The translations under genes and the position numbers were made by a program. Source: Sulfitobacter sp. DFL-14 (GTDB lineage Bacteria; Pseudomonadota; Alphaproteobacteria; Rhodobacterales; Rhodobacteraceae). Taken from it: a DNA stretch of 64,000 nt. Of the stretch, positions 17,593-26,641 are shown piece after piece. The number at the start of each line of letters is the position of its first letter. Position 1 is the first letter of the stretch. The notes under the pieces were generated by a model that was not told the DNA's origin, searched no databases, and saw nothing but the letters and a program-made list of their open reading frames with translations. The DNA lies in NCBI RefSeq assembly GCF_003335585.1, contig NZ_QBFD01000012.1:107832-171831 (forward strand), read 5' to 3'.

Positions 17593-17789
17593 GACACGGC
17601 GCTCCTTCGGAGCGACGGGCGGCGATTTCACTTAATTCCAACGTCTTGGATCGCTGGCAAATAGAACCTACCACTGCCCGGCAGTGCAATTGCAGGGCAA
17701 ATGTCACGAGAGGGAATTGGCTGCACGCCCCAAACCATTGAAATTTCGTGAAATCGCCGCTGAGTATATAGAATTAGTGTGTCCAGAGC

Positions 17790-18914
17790 CTAGGCAGCAG
17801 TCAGATCGAACTGCACCTCTGCCACGTCCACGCCGTTGACCTGCACGATGATCCCATGCTTGCCGGGATGAAGGGTAAAGGTTGTGGCATTGCCCTTGAG
17901 CTTATGGGATTTGCGCAGGCTCAGCTTTTGTCCCGCCTCGATCTGCGTTGCTTTCAGCTTGAAGACCTTTTCCGCCTCCTTGCCGCCGGGCCGGGCAAAG
18001 CGCAGGCGGTAGTCCACCATCACCGGCAGGTCCTGCGAGGCCTCCAGTTGCAGCGAGAAGGTCAGCGCGCCGCCAATGGCGACGCTTTGCGCCTCAAGCG
18101 TCAGCTGTGCGGTCACCGGCACATCGCGGCGGTATCCCAGCAGGTCAAGGGCAGCCGCATCGCCCTGTTTGATCAGGGTGCGCAGGGCGTGGCGGGTCAT
18201 CCAGGCCAGCTCCTTGCCGTCCTGCCGGGCCGATTTTTCCCAGCCGCGCAACAGGTCCACCACCCGGTCCGGTTCCTTTTTCGCGATATCATTCAGGTGG
18301 TTGGCCACCGATCTTGAGACATAGCGCGTCGGGTCGGCATGCAGCCTGTCCAGCAGCGGCAGGGTCTGATCGCTGGTCAGGGTCACGGCCCGCGCCCAGG
18401 GCAGGCGCGGCCTTGTGCCCTCACTGACCAGACGGCGCACGTGATAGTTGTCATCCTCCACCCAGTGCGAAAGCCGGGCCAGTGTTTCCGCAGGCCAGCG
18501 GTTCAGGAAGGGGCGGATGTAGTATTCCATCGAAAACCGCCGGGTGGCGGCATGGATCAGGTCCAGCGCGCGCTCGCGGTGATCCTCCAGCCCATGCCGC
18601 ACCGCCAGTATCCCCGGCACCGCATGGATGAAGCGGCCAAAGTCGTCGTCGCGCAGCGTCGGGTCCAGCGGCGGTGGCATCATCGCCTCCAACTGCTCCG
18701 CCATGGTCGGAAAATCGGCGGCCAGATGCGGCTCAAGGCAATCGGCGATCCAGTCGAGCCGCTCCATCAAGGCGCGCTCAGGGAAACCGGCCAGGGTTTC
18801 CTGCTGAAAACGCGCCGCGTCGAATCCCGGCAGGCCGGCGGCATATTCATCGGCCAGCTCCCCGATACTCACCGCGTTGAACAGGTGATCCTTGAGCGAA
18901 AAGGGTTCTGCCAT
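17790..18914 (-). CDS. DNA alkylation repair protein (AlkD-like)
   Basis: A 374-residue helical HEAT-repeat protein matching the DNA alkylation repair/AlkD-type family. It has many short helices, and a motif HWVEDDNYHVRRLVSEGTRPRLPW that is characteristic of bacterial members (it reads WVEDDNYHVRRLVSEG here). AlkD enzymes excise bulky or cationic alkylated bases without base flipping. Distinct features are an extended C-terminal beta-rich domain of ~100 residues (from about 265, TAQLTLEAQSVAIGGALTFS), also seen in some relatives. It is the last gene of a three-gene minus-strand run and starts two bases after the upstream hypothetical gene. Confidence 0.85.
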   Translation of the reverse strand: MAEPFSLKDHLFNAVSIGELADEYAAGLPGFDAARFQQETLAGFPERALMERLDWIADCLEPHLAADFPTMAEQLEAMMPPPLDPTLRDDDFGRFIHAVPGILAVRHGLEDHRERALDLIHAATRRFSMEYYIRPFLNRWPAETLARLSHWVEDDNYHVRRLVSEGTRPRLPWARAVTLTSDQTLPLLDRLHADPTRYVSRSVANHLNDIAKKEPDRVVDLLRGWEKSARQDGKELAWMTRHALRTLIKQGDAAALDLLGYRRDVPVTAQLTLEAQSVAIGGALTFSLQLEASQDLPVMVDYRLRFARPGGKEAEKVFKLKATQIEAGQKLSLRKSHKLKGNATTFTLHPGKHGIIVQVNGVDVAEVQFDLTAA

Positions 18915-18916
18915 CG

Positions 18917-19303
18917 TTACAACCCCATGCCGCAGGTGCGGGTGATCGGAACCAGATCACGGTTCAGGCGAATGCCCGCATCGCGATGGATGCGGGCGAC
19001 CAGACCGCCGAATTCACCCGCAGAAGCGAGCCGAGCAGCCTCACTTACCGCCTTTTCGACGGCGCGGACGTAGGTCTCAGCGGTTTTACGGCCCCGCCGG
19101 CGCTCCAGCTCGCGCAGGGCACAGGCCGATGCGGCGCGGCGCTCCGGGTTCCACCGCGCACCGGCGGGATCAGCCCCCATAACCGTGAGCATCCGCGCGT
19201 CGATCGCCCCCTGTGCGGCTTCAAGCCGTGGCAGAAGATCATCTGCCCTGAGGGGCAGCGCCGCCACGCAGAGCGCGGCGGCACAAAGGACAGGTCTGAA
19301 CAT
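18917..19303 (-). CDS. Small secreted protein of unknown function
   Basis: A 128-residue protein with a signal peptide (MFRPVLCAAALCVAALPLRA, cleavage near residue 20). The mature part is helical and charged, with CALRELERRRGRKTAE in the middle and a single Cys near the end. No family is recognised. The upstream frame continues to 19810 but is a shadow of the SDR gene, so the ATG at 19303 is used. It sits between the SDR gene (14-base gap) and the DNA repair gene (two-base gap). Confidence 0.7.
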   Translation of the reverse strand: MFRPVLCAAALCVAALPLRADDLLPRLEAAQGAIDARMLTVMGADPAGARWNPERRAASACALRELERRRGRKTAETYVRAVEKAVSEAARLASAGEFGGLVARIHRDAGIRLNRDLVPITRTCGMGL

Positions 19304-19317
19304 CCGCCAGGCTCCGC

Positions 19318-20097
19318 TTACATGGTGAGGTTGGTCGCCCCGCCGTCCAGCAGCAGGTTCTGGCCCACGATAAAGCCCGCGTGCTGCGAACACAGGAAGG
19401 CACAGGCCGCGCCAAATTCCTGCCGGGTGCCATAACGCCCCGCCGGGATGCCCGAGGCACGCTCCTTGCGGGCTTCCTCCAGCGTGATGCCCTTGGCCTT
19501 GACCACACCCGCATCGAGCGAATCCGCCCGGTCGGTGGCGTGGATGCCCGGCAACAGGTTGTTGATCGTCACGCCCGAGCCCGCGACCTGCCGCGAGGTG
19601 CCCGCGACATAGCCGGTCAGCCCGGTCCGGGCCGAGTTCGACAGGCCCAGCACACCGATGGGCGCGCGCACGGATTGCGAGGTGATGTTGACCACCCTGC
19701 CCCAGCCCCGGTCCATCATGCCCGGTACCAGCGCCTTGATCAGGGCGATGGGGGCCAGCATGTTGGCATCCAGCGCCGCGATGAAATCGGAACGGTCCCA
19801 GTCTTTCCACATGCCGGGGGGCGGGCCGCCAGCGTTATTGACCAGAATGTCGATCTCTCCGGCGGCGTCGATCAGGGTTTTCTGCCCCTCCTCGGTCGAG
19901 ACATCAGCCGCGACGGTGGTGACAGACACGCCGTAGGAGCTGCGCAGCCGCTCTGCCGCCGCATCCAGTGCCTCGGCGCCGCGTGCGTTCATCACCAGGT
20001 TCACTCCGGCTTCTGCCAGTGCCTCGGCACAGCCCAGTCCCAGCCCCTTTGACGACGCGCAGACAAGTGCGGTTTTTCCCCTGATCCCCAGATCCAT
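19318..20097 (-). CDS. SDR family oxidoreductase
   Basis: A 259-residue short-chain dehydrogenase. The N-terminus reads MDLGIRGKTALVCASSKGLG, with the nucleotide-binding ASSKGLG loop. NNAGGPPPGMW near residue 88 is the NAG motif. The catalytic region differs from the usual Tyr-x-x-x-Lys: around residues 150-160 it reads LSNSARTGLTGYV, as in several bacterial 3-oxoacyl-ACP reductase-like proteins with unusual active sites. The ATG at 20097 has GGAGGA at good spacing. The substrate is unknown; it may lead the small operon with the two genes downstream. Confidence 0.9.
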   Translation of the reverse strand: MDLGIRGKTALVCASSKGLGLGCAEALAEAGVNLVMNARGAEALDAAAERLRSSYGVSVTTVAADVSTEEGQKTLIDAAGEIDILVNNAGGPPPGMWKDWDRSDFIAALDANMLAPIALIKALVPGMMDRGWGRVVNITSQSVRAPIGVLGLSNSARTGLTGYVAGTSRQVAGSGVTINNLLPGIHATDRADSLDAGVVKAKGITLEEARKERASGIPAGRYGTRQEFGAACAFLCSQHAGFIVGQNLLLDGGATNLTM

Positions 20098-20236
20098 TTG
20101 CGATTCCTCCTGATTGGTTGTCAAAGACCTACCATGCCCCGCCGGGGATGCCAGCAAAACACCGCGCGCTTGACCCAAGTGCGACACAATTCTAGCGTAA
20201 TCCGCTGACCAGATTTCCAATTGACCCGAGGTTCCG

Positions 20237-21250
20237 ATGGCCCGTTCACGCCCTGCTCCTGCCCAGTCTGCCCCGGTATTCAGGGCCAGCGACATCCGGG
20301 CGACAGATGGGGCAAATATGGGCGATACCCTGTCCTTTGCCGCCGAACTGGTGCTGGATGACATCTATGAGCTGCCCTATGGCGTGGCGCCCCTGCGGCT
20401 GTCGCTACTGCCCTCCATGAGCAACCGGTTCACGGTGGCCGAAGACAGCGAAACCGGCACGCCCGGTTCGGCGCTTCATCTGGACAGCGCGCTGATGTTC
20501 ATGTCGCCTGACGGCCAGACCCAGGAGGCGCTGTTGCTGGTGGAGGTGGATCAGGACGGATCGGCCGAGGAAATCTATCTCTTGCCGATGGCACAATTGC
20601 TGCCGCAGGTGGAATACCGTCTGGTGGGCATCGACACCAAGACCCCGCGCCGCAAGTTCGCGCAGGTGGGATGCGTGTCCTTCACCCGCGGCACCCATAT
20701 CACCCTGGCCAGCGGCGAACAGCGCCTGATCGAGGATCTGGAGGTCGGTGACCGGGTGCTGACCCGCGACGATGGCGTGCAGGCGGTGCGCTGGATCGGC
20801 GAGAGCACAGTGCGCGCGGTGGGCGATTTCGCCCCGATCCGCATTGCCGCGGGAACCCTGAACAACGAGAACGACCTGATTGTCAGCCCGGACCACCGCC
20901 TGTTCATCTACCAGCGCACGGATGAGGTGGGCGCGGGCCGCTCAGAGCTGCTGGTCAAGGCGCGGCATCTGGTGAACGGCTATACCGTCACCCTGCTGGA
21001 CGGCGGTTTCGTGGATTATTTCCAGCTTTTGTTCGACAGCCACCAGATCATCTATGCCGAGGGAATCGCGGCCGAGACGATGCTGATCGACACGCGGACC
21101 CGGGCCATCCTGCCCGATGATCTGTCACAGGCCATGGGCGAGGTCATCCCCGGCCATTACGACCTGCCCCATGCCGGGCTGGACGTGAACGAGAAGCTGT
21201 TGAAGCGCCCCGACGCCGCCGAACTGCTGCGCAAGGCCTCCACCCGCTGA
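20237..21250 (+). CDS. Hint-domain protein, copy 2
   Basis: A 337-residue protein with an N-terminal domain of ~145 residues that differs from copy 1, then a Hint domain starting VGCVSFTRGTHITLASGEQ. Note Cys before SFTRGT as the likely nucleophile. Later strands GVQAVRWIGEST, DLIVSPDHRLFIY and FQLLFDSHQIIYAEG match the Hint_2 pattern of roseobacters. The C-terminus lacks the intein His-Asn pair, so splicing is not expected. It runs convergently into the RTX gene with a shared terminator between them. Function unknown. Confidence 0.87.
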   Translation: MARSRPAPAQSAPVFRASDIRATDGANMGDTLSFAAELVLDDIYELPYGVAPLRLSLLPSMSNRFTVAEDSETGTPGSALHLDSALMFMSPDGQTQEALLLVEVDQDGSAEEIYLLPMAQLLPQVEYRLVGIDTKTPRRKFAQVGCVSFTRGTHITLASGEQRLIEDLEVGDRVLTRDDGVQAVRWIGESTVRAVGDFAPIRIAAGTLNNENDLIVSPDHRLFIYQRTDEVGAGRSELLVKARHLVNGYTVTLLDGGFVDYFQLLFDSHQIIYAEGIAAETMLIDTRTRAILPDDLSQAMGEVIPGHYDLPHAGLDVNEKLLKRPDAAELLRKASTR

Positions 21251-21285
21251 GAGCCTCGCGACGGACCGCCCGCCGCGCATGAAAA

Positions 21286-21306
21286 GGGGGCCGGTTAACG
21301 GCCCCC
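21286..21306. terminator. Bidirectional terminator between Hint and RTX genes
   Basis: An 8-bp GC stem (GGGGGCCG / CGGCCCCC) with loop GTTAA lies 36 bases after the Hint gene stop and 23 bases after the RTX gene stop on the other strand. The left arm is preceded by AAAA, giving a short T-run for the minus-strand transcript. Confidence 0.75.
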
Positions 21307-21328
21307 TGTCGGTGTTGCGGGACCGGGA

Positions 21329-24175
21329 TCAGAAAATGAAGTCGGATGCATCCAGATCGTTGCGGTCGACCCCTTGCAGCAGGATGGTATTGCCACCGCC
21401 CGCGTCGATCAGCACGTCCTGCCCGACCTGGGTCGCATGGTTGGTCAGCAGGTCGTTCAGGTCGCGGATCGAGGAGACAAGCCGCAGGTCGATCCGTTCA
21501 AAGACGTTGTTGGCGTCGAAATCCCGGATCGTATCCTGGCCGAAACCGCCGCCGAAATCGGCAAAGACAAAGGTGTCGGCGTTGAAGGCACCGACCAGCA
21601 GATCGTTACCGGTGCCGCCGACGATGGTGTCGAAGCCGGCCCCGCCGGTGATCTCATCGTCACCTGACCCGCCATCGACAAGGTCATTGCCCTGACCGCC
21701 GAACAGCCTGTCATTGTCGCCCTGACCATAAAGCCGGTCATTGCCGAGCTGGCCAAAGAGCGCATCGGTTCCGAACCAGCCATAGGCCACATCGTCGTCG
21801 TCGCCGCCAAACAGACGGTCAAACCCGTTGCCGCCCAGCAGGGTATCTTCGCCCTGTTGGCCAAAAAGGTTGTCGGCCTGATTGCCCCCGTTCATGAAGT
21901 CATTGCCGGAACCGCCATACATCAGGTCGAAGCCGGCACCGCCATCCATGGTGTCATTGCCGGTGTCACCGAAAAGCAGGTCTTCCTGATTGCCGCCTTC
22001 GATCACGTCGTTACCGGCACCACCGCGCAGGGTGTCGTTGCCGTTGCCACCATTGATGATGTCATTCCCGCCCGCGGCCGAGACTTCGTCGTTTCCGGCA
22101 AAGGCGCTGATGTCATCCGCGCTTTCGCTGCCCACGATGAAATCGGAGGTCTCCTCGCCAAACAGGTACAACACGCCGCTGTCGTCGGGCGTTGTCACGT
22201 CATCGGCCAGGAAATCCTCGGACAGAAGGATCACCCACATGCCGCCAAAGTTGGCGATGCCCATTGCGTTGTAGTCCAGCCCGATCAGCGCCTGTGACCC
22301 GGCGGTCGAGTTGCTGAGATAGGCAAACACCTCTGCCGCCGTGGCACCGGGGTTCCAGGCCGCGAGGATCTGGGTCTGCGACAGGTCGATCCCCGCCGCA
22401 TCGGCGATGCTGTCCAGCGCGTCCTGATAGCTTTGCCCGTTGGTCAGCATCTCGGCCCAGGTTGCCGCAGCAGCGGCAGAAGCCACGCCGAACGGCGCTT
22501 CGGCACGGTTGCCGATCCAGTCCACTGCGATCCGGTTGGCCAGGGCCGAGAGCGCCGCGTTGAACGCGTATTCGGTGCCATCGGTCCGTTGCTCGTTGAT
22601 GTAATCGGCCAGATTGGCCTCTGGCGTGGCCACACCGTCACCGGGCCGCGTGCCCAGTTCCGCGGCAAAGACACCGATATCGAAAAGGTTCGCAGGATTG
22701 TCGATGGTGACATTCAGCGCCAGGTCGGCAGGTGCAACCACGGTGCCCTGATCGTTGATCTGATGGCCCTGGTTGATCCCGACCGACAGGTAATAGGCCA
22801 GCGCGCTGACCGCGGCACCGGAGTTCACCGCCTGGGCGGCATCGGCATAGGTGTCGAGATAGAAGTCGGCGTCGAAGATGTTGGCCGAAATGTCGACATC
22901 GCCCGCAGCCTCATCAACCCCGATCAGATCGCCCGGCAATGCGCCGCTGTTTTCAAGGTTCGCCTCGTTCAGCAGGTCATCGTACCAGCCGTTCGCCGCA
23001 TTGCGTACAGAGTTGCTGAGCCCGAAGGTATAGATCAACCCGGTGACGAAGCCGCCCAGGACACCCGCAATCGGTGTGCCGACAAAAGAAACGCCGGCAG
23101 TGACGGCGCCGGTCGCGGCCATGCCGGTGAACATGTCCACAATCTCGATAAAGGCCTGTCGGGGCGCGTCATTGGAATTATAGACGTTGTCGATCCGGTT
23201 GCCGATGTCCAGCACCAGTCCCAGAACGCCAAAGGCCTTGCCGATCTTGCCCAGGATACGTGCCGCGTCGTCGGCGTTGTCCATGTTGTCGACGACAAGC
23301 TGGAAAATCTCATGTTTCTTGGCGTTGAAGTCAAAGACAAGCGCCCCTGCCACGCTGGCGAAGAGATCGTCGATCAGATCATCCTCGGGCAGGCGCGTCG
23401 GCGGGTTCACATCCACGATCACCGAATAGGGTTCGGCATCGGTATAGCCCGGCAGCGCACTGAGCTGGATGATGTTCACCCCCTGCTCGAAGGTTACAGC
23501 CAGTTCGCGCACATCGTTCGGGTTGCTGTTCAGATAGACCCGGATCGTCGCGGTCAGCTGTTCGTTCGCGGTCAGGCGGATGTAATCCTGCGTGTCCACT
23601 TCGCTGACGGAATCGGAAAAGAAATATTCGGTATCCGCATCGATCACGCCAAGGTCGCGGTCGACCCCTGCGGGTACGGTATCCAGCAGCTCGATGGTCG
23701 GCGGATCCAGATCCGCAATCGGATCGCCAAAGACCACGGTATCGACGGAGAAGCCCGCGTCATCAAAGCTTTCGTCGATGGCGGCCACCGAGGCGATGCC
23801 AAGGTCATACTCGAATTCGAAGGTCAGAACGCCAAGGCCGGTGTTGTGCGCGACATGCACGACATTGCCCGCCGCATCGCGGAATTCGATGCGGGTGCTG
23901 CCGACATTGTCGAAATAGCCGACATCCAGGCTGACGTAGTTCACCGGGTTTTCGAAATACAGGAATACCGGGCCACGGTAACTGGTATTGGCAGCAATGA
24001 CCGGCGATTGAGGCTGGGCCCCGTCGCTGACGATCTGACCCACTGTCGTAACAGTGTTGTTGTCGAATTCAAAAGTCGGGTTGGTCGTGAAACGCGGTTG
24101 CTCTGAAAAGGTGATGGTGGACAGGACCTCGGGCACTTCCGTGGTCGGATCCTCTGCAAGCTGAGTCTGGGGCAT
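21329..24175 (-). CDS. RTX-type calcium-binding secreted protein
   Basis: A 948-residue protein with no N-terminal signal peptide, as expected for type I secretion. The first ~220 residues are beta-rich, with a DxxG-type extracellular domain. Residues ~260-430 include a hydrophobic Gly/Ala stretch (GVSFVGTPIAGVLGGFVTGL). A FDADFYLDTYADA motif near 440 resembles a repeat found in other RTX surface proteins. From ~680 to ~860 there are about 15 nonapeptide repeats of the GGxGxD type, then a C-terminal secretion region ending DFIF. No secretion ABC/MFP genes are nearby. Possible roles are adhesin or surface-layer protein; activity is unknown. Confidence 0.9.
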   Translation of the reverse strand: MPQTQLAEDPTTEVPEVLSTITFSEQPRFTTNPTFEFDNNTVTTVGQIVSDGAQPQSPVIAANTSYRGPVFLYFENPVNYVSLDVGYFDNVGSTRIEFRDAAGNVVHVAHNTGLGVLTFEFEYDLGIASVAAIDESFDDAGFSVDTVVFGDPIADLDPPTIELLDTVPAGVDRDLGVIDADTEYFFSDSVSEVDTQDYIRLTANEQLTATIRVYLNSNPNDVRELAVTFEQGVNIIQLSALPGYTDAEPYSVIVDVNPPTRLPEDDLIDDLFASVAGALVFDFNAKKHEIFQLVVDNMDNADDAARILGKIGKAFGVLGLVLDIGNRIDNVYNSNDAPRQAFIEIVDMFTGMAATGAVTAGVSFVGTPIAGVLGGFVTGLIYTFGLSNSVRNAANGWYDDLLNEANLENSGALPGDLIGVDEAAGDVDISANIFDADFYLDTYADAAQAVNSGAAVSALAYYLSVGINQGHQINDQGTVVAPADLALNVTIDNPANLFDIGVFAAELGTRPGDGVATPEANLADYINEQRTDGTEYAFNAALSALANRIAVDWIGNRAEAPFGVASAAAAATWAEMLTNGQSYQDALDSIADAAGIDLSQTQILAAWNPGATAAEVFAYLSNSTAGSQALIGLDYNAMGIANFGGMWVILLSEDFLADDVTTPDDSGVLYLFGEETSDFIVGSESADDISAFAGNDEVSAAGGNDIINGGNGNDTLRGGAGNDVIEGGNQEDLLFGDTGNDTMDGGAGFDLMYGGSGNDFMNGGNQADNLFGQQGEDTLLGGNGFDRLFGGDDDDVAYGWFGTDALFGQLGNDRLYGQGDNDRLFGGQGNDLVDGGSGDDEITGGAGFDTIVGGTGNDLLVGAFNADTFVFADFGGGFGQDTIRDFDANNVFERIDLRLVSSIRDLNDLLTNHATQVGQDVLIDAGGGNTILLQGVDRNDLDASDFIF

Positions 24176-24356
24176 GGTTCTTCCTTAGGTCGTTAAAATA
24201 TCTATGTCAGCGTGAATGACGAAATGAATTGGCGGGTAATTCCGGGCGCGCGTGAAAATGGCCAGCTTTGGAAAGGCGCATGGCGCGGTGCTGCCGCAAC
24301 AACAGGATGAAAAACTCCCCCCGAAATTTCTTGCACAAATGCAATTTCCGGGAAGT

Positions 24357-24626
24357 TTACATCCTGCGAAAAATCGCAGGAACTCCCCAGACAATAACCA
24401 ACCCTATTACCCAGAACCCCGCAATCTTCAGCAACACCGAGGTCTGGGCATTCGACAAACCCTTTTCGCTCATCGCCGCAACAACAAGCAAAAGTCCCGA
24501 GGCCAAATACGCGAAAAGAACCAGCTTATCTGCAAAAAACTGCATCGCGGTTCCATCGGGAAAATAGACCGACAGGCACCTCAGTATTGCCAAAACGACC
24601 GCGCTGATCAAGAAAAAGTACAGCAT
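24357..24626 (-). CDS. Small membrane protein of unknown function
   Basis: An 89-residue protein with three likely membrane helices (residues 1-18, 31-50 and 66-85). It carries a strong Shine-Dalgarno (GGGGGGAG) eight bases before the ATG at 24626. The base composition is more AT-rich than that of its neighbours. No family is recognised. It lies between choV and the RTX gene, all on the minus strand, and has its own dyad element upstream at 24674-24696. Confidence 0.65.
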   Translation of the reverse strand: MLYFFLISAVVLAILRCLSVYFPDGTAMQFFADKLVLFAYLASGLLLVVAAMSEKGLSNAQTSVLLKIAGFWVIGLVIVWGVPAIFRRM

Positions 24627-24673
24627 AAGATATCTCCCCCCGAGAAAAATTATCTGGTCAGAGCAAATCTGCC

Positions 24674-24696
24674 CTGTCAATCACCTGATTTGACAG
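24674..24696. promoter_or_regulatory. Perfect dyad between choV and a small membrane gene
   Basis: CTGTCAA and TTGACAG form a perfect 7-bp inverted repeat with a nine-base spacer, 48 bases upstream of the small membrane gene. A minus-strand TTGACA is embedded in the left arm. It may be an operator for that gene or a weak hairpin ending the choV transcript. Confidence 0.4.
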
Positions 24697-24712
24697 CACT
24701 TCTGCGCGCGCG

Positions 24713-25729
24713 TCAGCCTTTCAATCGTTCGACAATTGTCTGCGCCGTGACCGCCCCAATGACCGCACCTCCATCAGTTACGTCGAAACAGCTTTCCGCG
24801 CCGCTCAACCGGCTGATCAGATCGGCCACCGGCATTTCCGCATCGACCGATGCATGTTCGCCGGTCCTGGCCGCCCCCATCACGTCGCGCGCGGTCAGCA
24901 CGCCAAGCGGGTTCATGTTGGCCACGAATTCGGCCACATAGTCGGAGGCCGGGTTCGAGAAAATCTCGCGCGGGGTGCCGACCTGCACGATCCGCCCGCC
25001 TTCCATGATCGCGATGCGCCCGCCCAGCTTGAAGGCTTCGTCCAGATCATGGCTGACAAAGATGATCGTGCGTTTCAGATCGCGTTGCAGCTCCAGCAGT
25101 TCATCCTGCAGGCGGGTGCGGATCAACGGGTCCAGGGCCGAAAAGGGTTCATCCATCAGCAGGATCGGCGCTTCGGTCACGAAGGCGCGGGCAAGGCCCA
25201 CGCGCTGTTGCATCCCGCCCGACAGTTCACCGACCTTGCGATCGGCCCAATCGGACAGGCCCACCAGTGCCAGCTGCCGGTCGGCGCGTTCCAGTCTTTC
25301 GTCGCGCGGGACCTTGGCCAGTTCCAGCGCCAGCGCCACATTCTCGCGCACGCTGCGCCAGGGCAGCAGGCCGAATTGCTGAAACACCATCGACACGCAT
25401 TCGCGGCGGACCTTGCGCAGGTCGGGTGCCGAACAGCCCTGCACATTGGCCGACCATGCGCCGTCATTGACGGTGACAGAGCCGCGCACCACCGGGTTCA
25501 GCCCGTTGACTGCGCGCAGCAGCGTCGATTTACCCGAGCCGGAGAGGCCCATCAGCACCAGGATCTCTCCGGTGGCCACGTTGAGCGTGCAGTTATGAAC
25601 GCCCAGCACCTGCCCGGTCGCCGCCTCGATCTCGGACCGGCTTTGGCCCTGGTCCATCAGCGGCAGTGCCTTTTCCGGCTTGTCACCAAAGACGATGCTC
25701 ACATTGTCGAATTCTACCGCGTTGTTCAT
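24713..25729 (-). CDS. choV: Choline ABC transporter ATP-binding protein ChoV
   Basis: A 338-residue ATPase of the OpuAA/ProV class. Walker A GLSGSGKST is near residue 61, signature LSGGMQQR near 168 and Walker B ILLMDEPF near 188. A short CBS-like C-terminal domain (about 275-338) is typical of osmolyte-type importers. It is the last gene of choX-choW-choV and overlaps choW by four bases. The encoded system imports choline, used by roseobacters for osmoprotection and as a carbon and nitrogen source. Confidence 0.92.
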   Translation of the reverse strand: MNNAVEFDNVSIVFGDKPEKALPLMDQGQSRSEIEAATGQVLGVHNCTLNVATGEILVLMGLSGSGKSTLLRAVNGLNPVVRGSVTVNDGAWSANVQGCSAPDLRKVRRECVSMVFQQFGLLPWRSVRENVALALELAKVPRDERLERADRQLALVGLSDWADRKVGELSGGMQQRVGLARAFVTEAPILLMDEPFSALDPLIRTRLQDELLELQRDLKRTIIFVSHDLDEAFKLGGRIAIMEGGRIVQVGTPREIFSNPASDYVAEFVANMNPLGVLTARDVMGAARTGEHASVDAEMPVADLISRLSGAESCFDVTDGGAVIGAVTAQTIVERLKG

Positions 25730-26559
25730 TTGCGTGTCACCCGCAGCATCCGGTCGAGCATGATGGCCACGACAACGATGATCAGCCCGGATTCAAAACC
25801 GAGCCCCGTGTTCACCTGGTTGAGCGCCCGCACCACCGGCACCCCGAGGCCATCGGCCCCCACAAGCGCCGCGATCACCACCATCGACAGCGACAGCATG
25901 ATGGTCTGGTTCAGGCCCGCCATGATCTGCGGCAGGGCATAGGGCAGTTCGATTTTCCAAAGCGTCTGGCTGGGCTTTGCGCCAAAGGCCTGGGCCGCCT
26001 CAAGCAACGCCCTGGGGGTGCTTGAGATGCCCAGCTGCGTCAGCCGGATCGGCGCGGGCAGCACAAAGATCACCGTGGCGATCAGCCCCGGCACCATACC
26101 GATGCCAAAGAAGACGATGGCCGGGATCAGATAGACAAAGGTGGGCAATGTCTGCATCAGGTCCAGCACCGGCGCCATGAAACGATAAAGCCCGGGACGG
26201 TGCGCCGCCGCGATGCCGATGGGCACGCCCACGCCCATGCAGACCACACAGGCCGACAGCACCAGCGTGAGGCTTTCGGTCGTTTCCTCCCAATAGCCCT
26301 GGTTGAGGATGAAGAGAAAGCCCACGATGACCAGCGCAGGCACCTTCCAGTTGCGCTGGATGACCCAGGTGAGGGCGGCGAAAACCGCGACGATGATCAG
26401 CGGGTTCGGCGTTTGCAGCACCCAGAGGATCGCCTCGATCAGCGTCTCCATCGCCACGGAAAGGCCGTCAAAGAACCAGCCGCCGTTGATCTGCAACCAT
26501 TCGAACGCACCTTCGGCCACGTCGTCGATGGGTATCTTGTTGTCGGTCAGCCAATTCAT
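25726..26559 (-). CDS. choW: Choline ABC transporter permease ChoW
   Basis: A 277-residue permease of the ProW/OpuAB type. Six to seven hydrophobic helices are visible. The cytoplasmic EAA loop, which contacts the ATPase, is near residues 185-205 (ALLEAAQAFGAKPSQTLWKIEL). The N-terminus has an unusual ~35-residue polar section before the first helix, as in other ChoW proteins. It lies between choX (a hairpin in the gap) and choV (overlap). Confidence 0.93.
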   Translation of the reverse strand: MNWLTDNKIPIDDVAEGAFEWLQINGGWFFDGLSVAMETLIEAILWVLQTPNPLIIVAVFAALTWVIQRNWKVPALVIVGFLFILNQGYWEETTESLTLVLSACVVCMGVGVPIGIAAAHRPGLYRFMAPVLDLMQTLPTFVYLIPAIVFFGIGMVPGLIATVIFVLPAPIRLTQLGISSTPRALLEAAQAFGAKPSQTLWKIELPYALPQIMAGLNQTIMLSLSMVVIAALVGADGLGVPVVRALNQVNTGLGFESGLIIVVVAIMLDRMLRVTRK

Positions 26560-26595
26560 CCGCGCGTCCCCGTTACGTCAGGCAATATCATAAAA

Positions 26596-26621
26596 ATGCC
26601 CACCCCGCCGGGGGTGGGCAT
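26596..26621 (-). terminator. Hairpin between choX and choW, likely attenuator
   Basis: An 11-bp perfect stem (ATGCCCACCCC / GGGGTGGGCAT) with a four-base loop is followed on the minus strand by a T-run (TTTTTA). It sits just after choX and before choW, so it probably ends part of the transcript and leaves more binding protein than permease. Confidence 0.85.
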
Positions 26622-26641
26622 CTTTCATTCATTGATGGCGA

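Noticed and set aside
21600..22150. Repeat array in the RTX gene as a CRISPR or DNA satellite
   Set aside because: The repeats are in-frame Gly-Gly-x-Gly-x-Asp codons with varied DNA, so they are protein repeats.
22433..24106. 557-codon open frame opposite the RTX gene
   Set aside because: Composition is that of an antisense shadow; RTX repeats and the secretion tail are clear on the minus strand.
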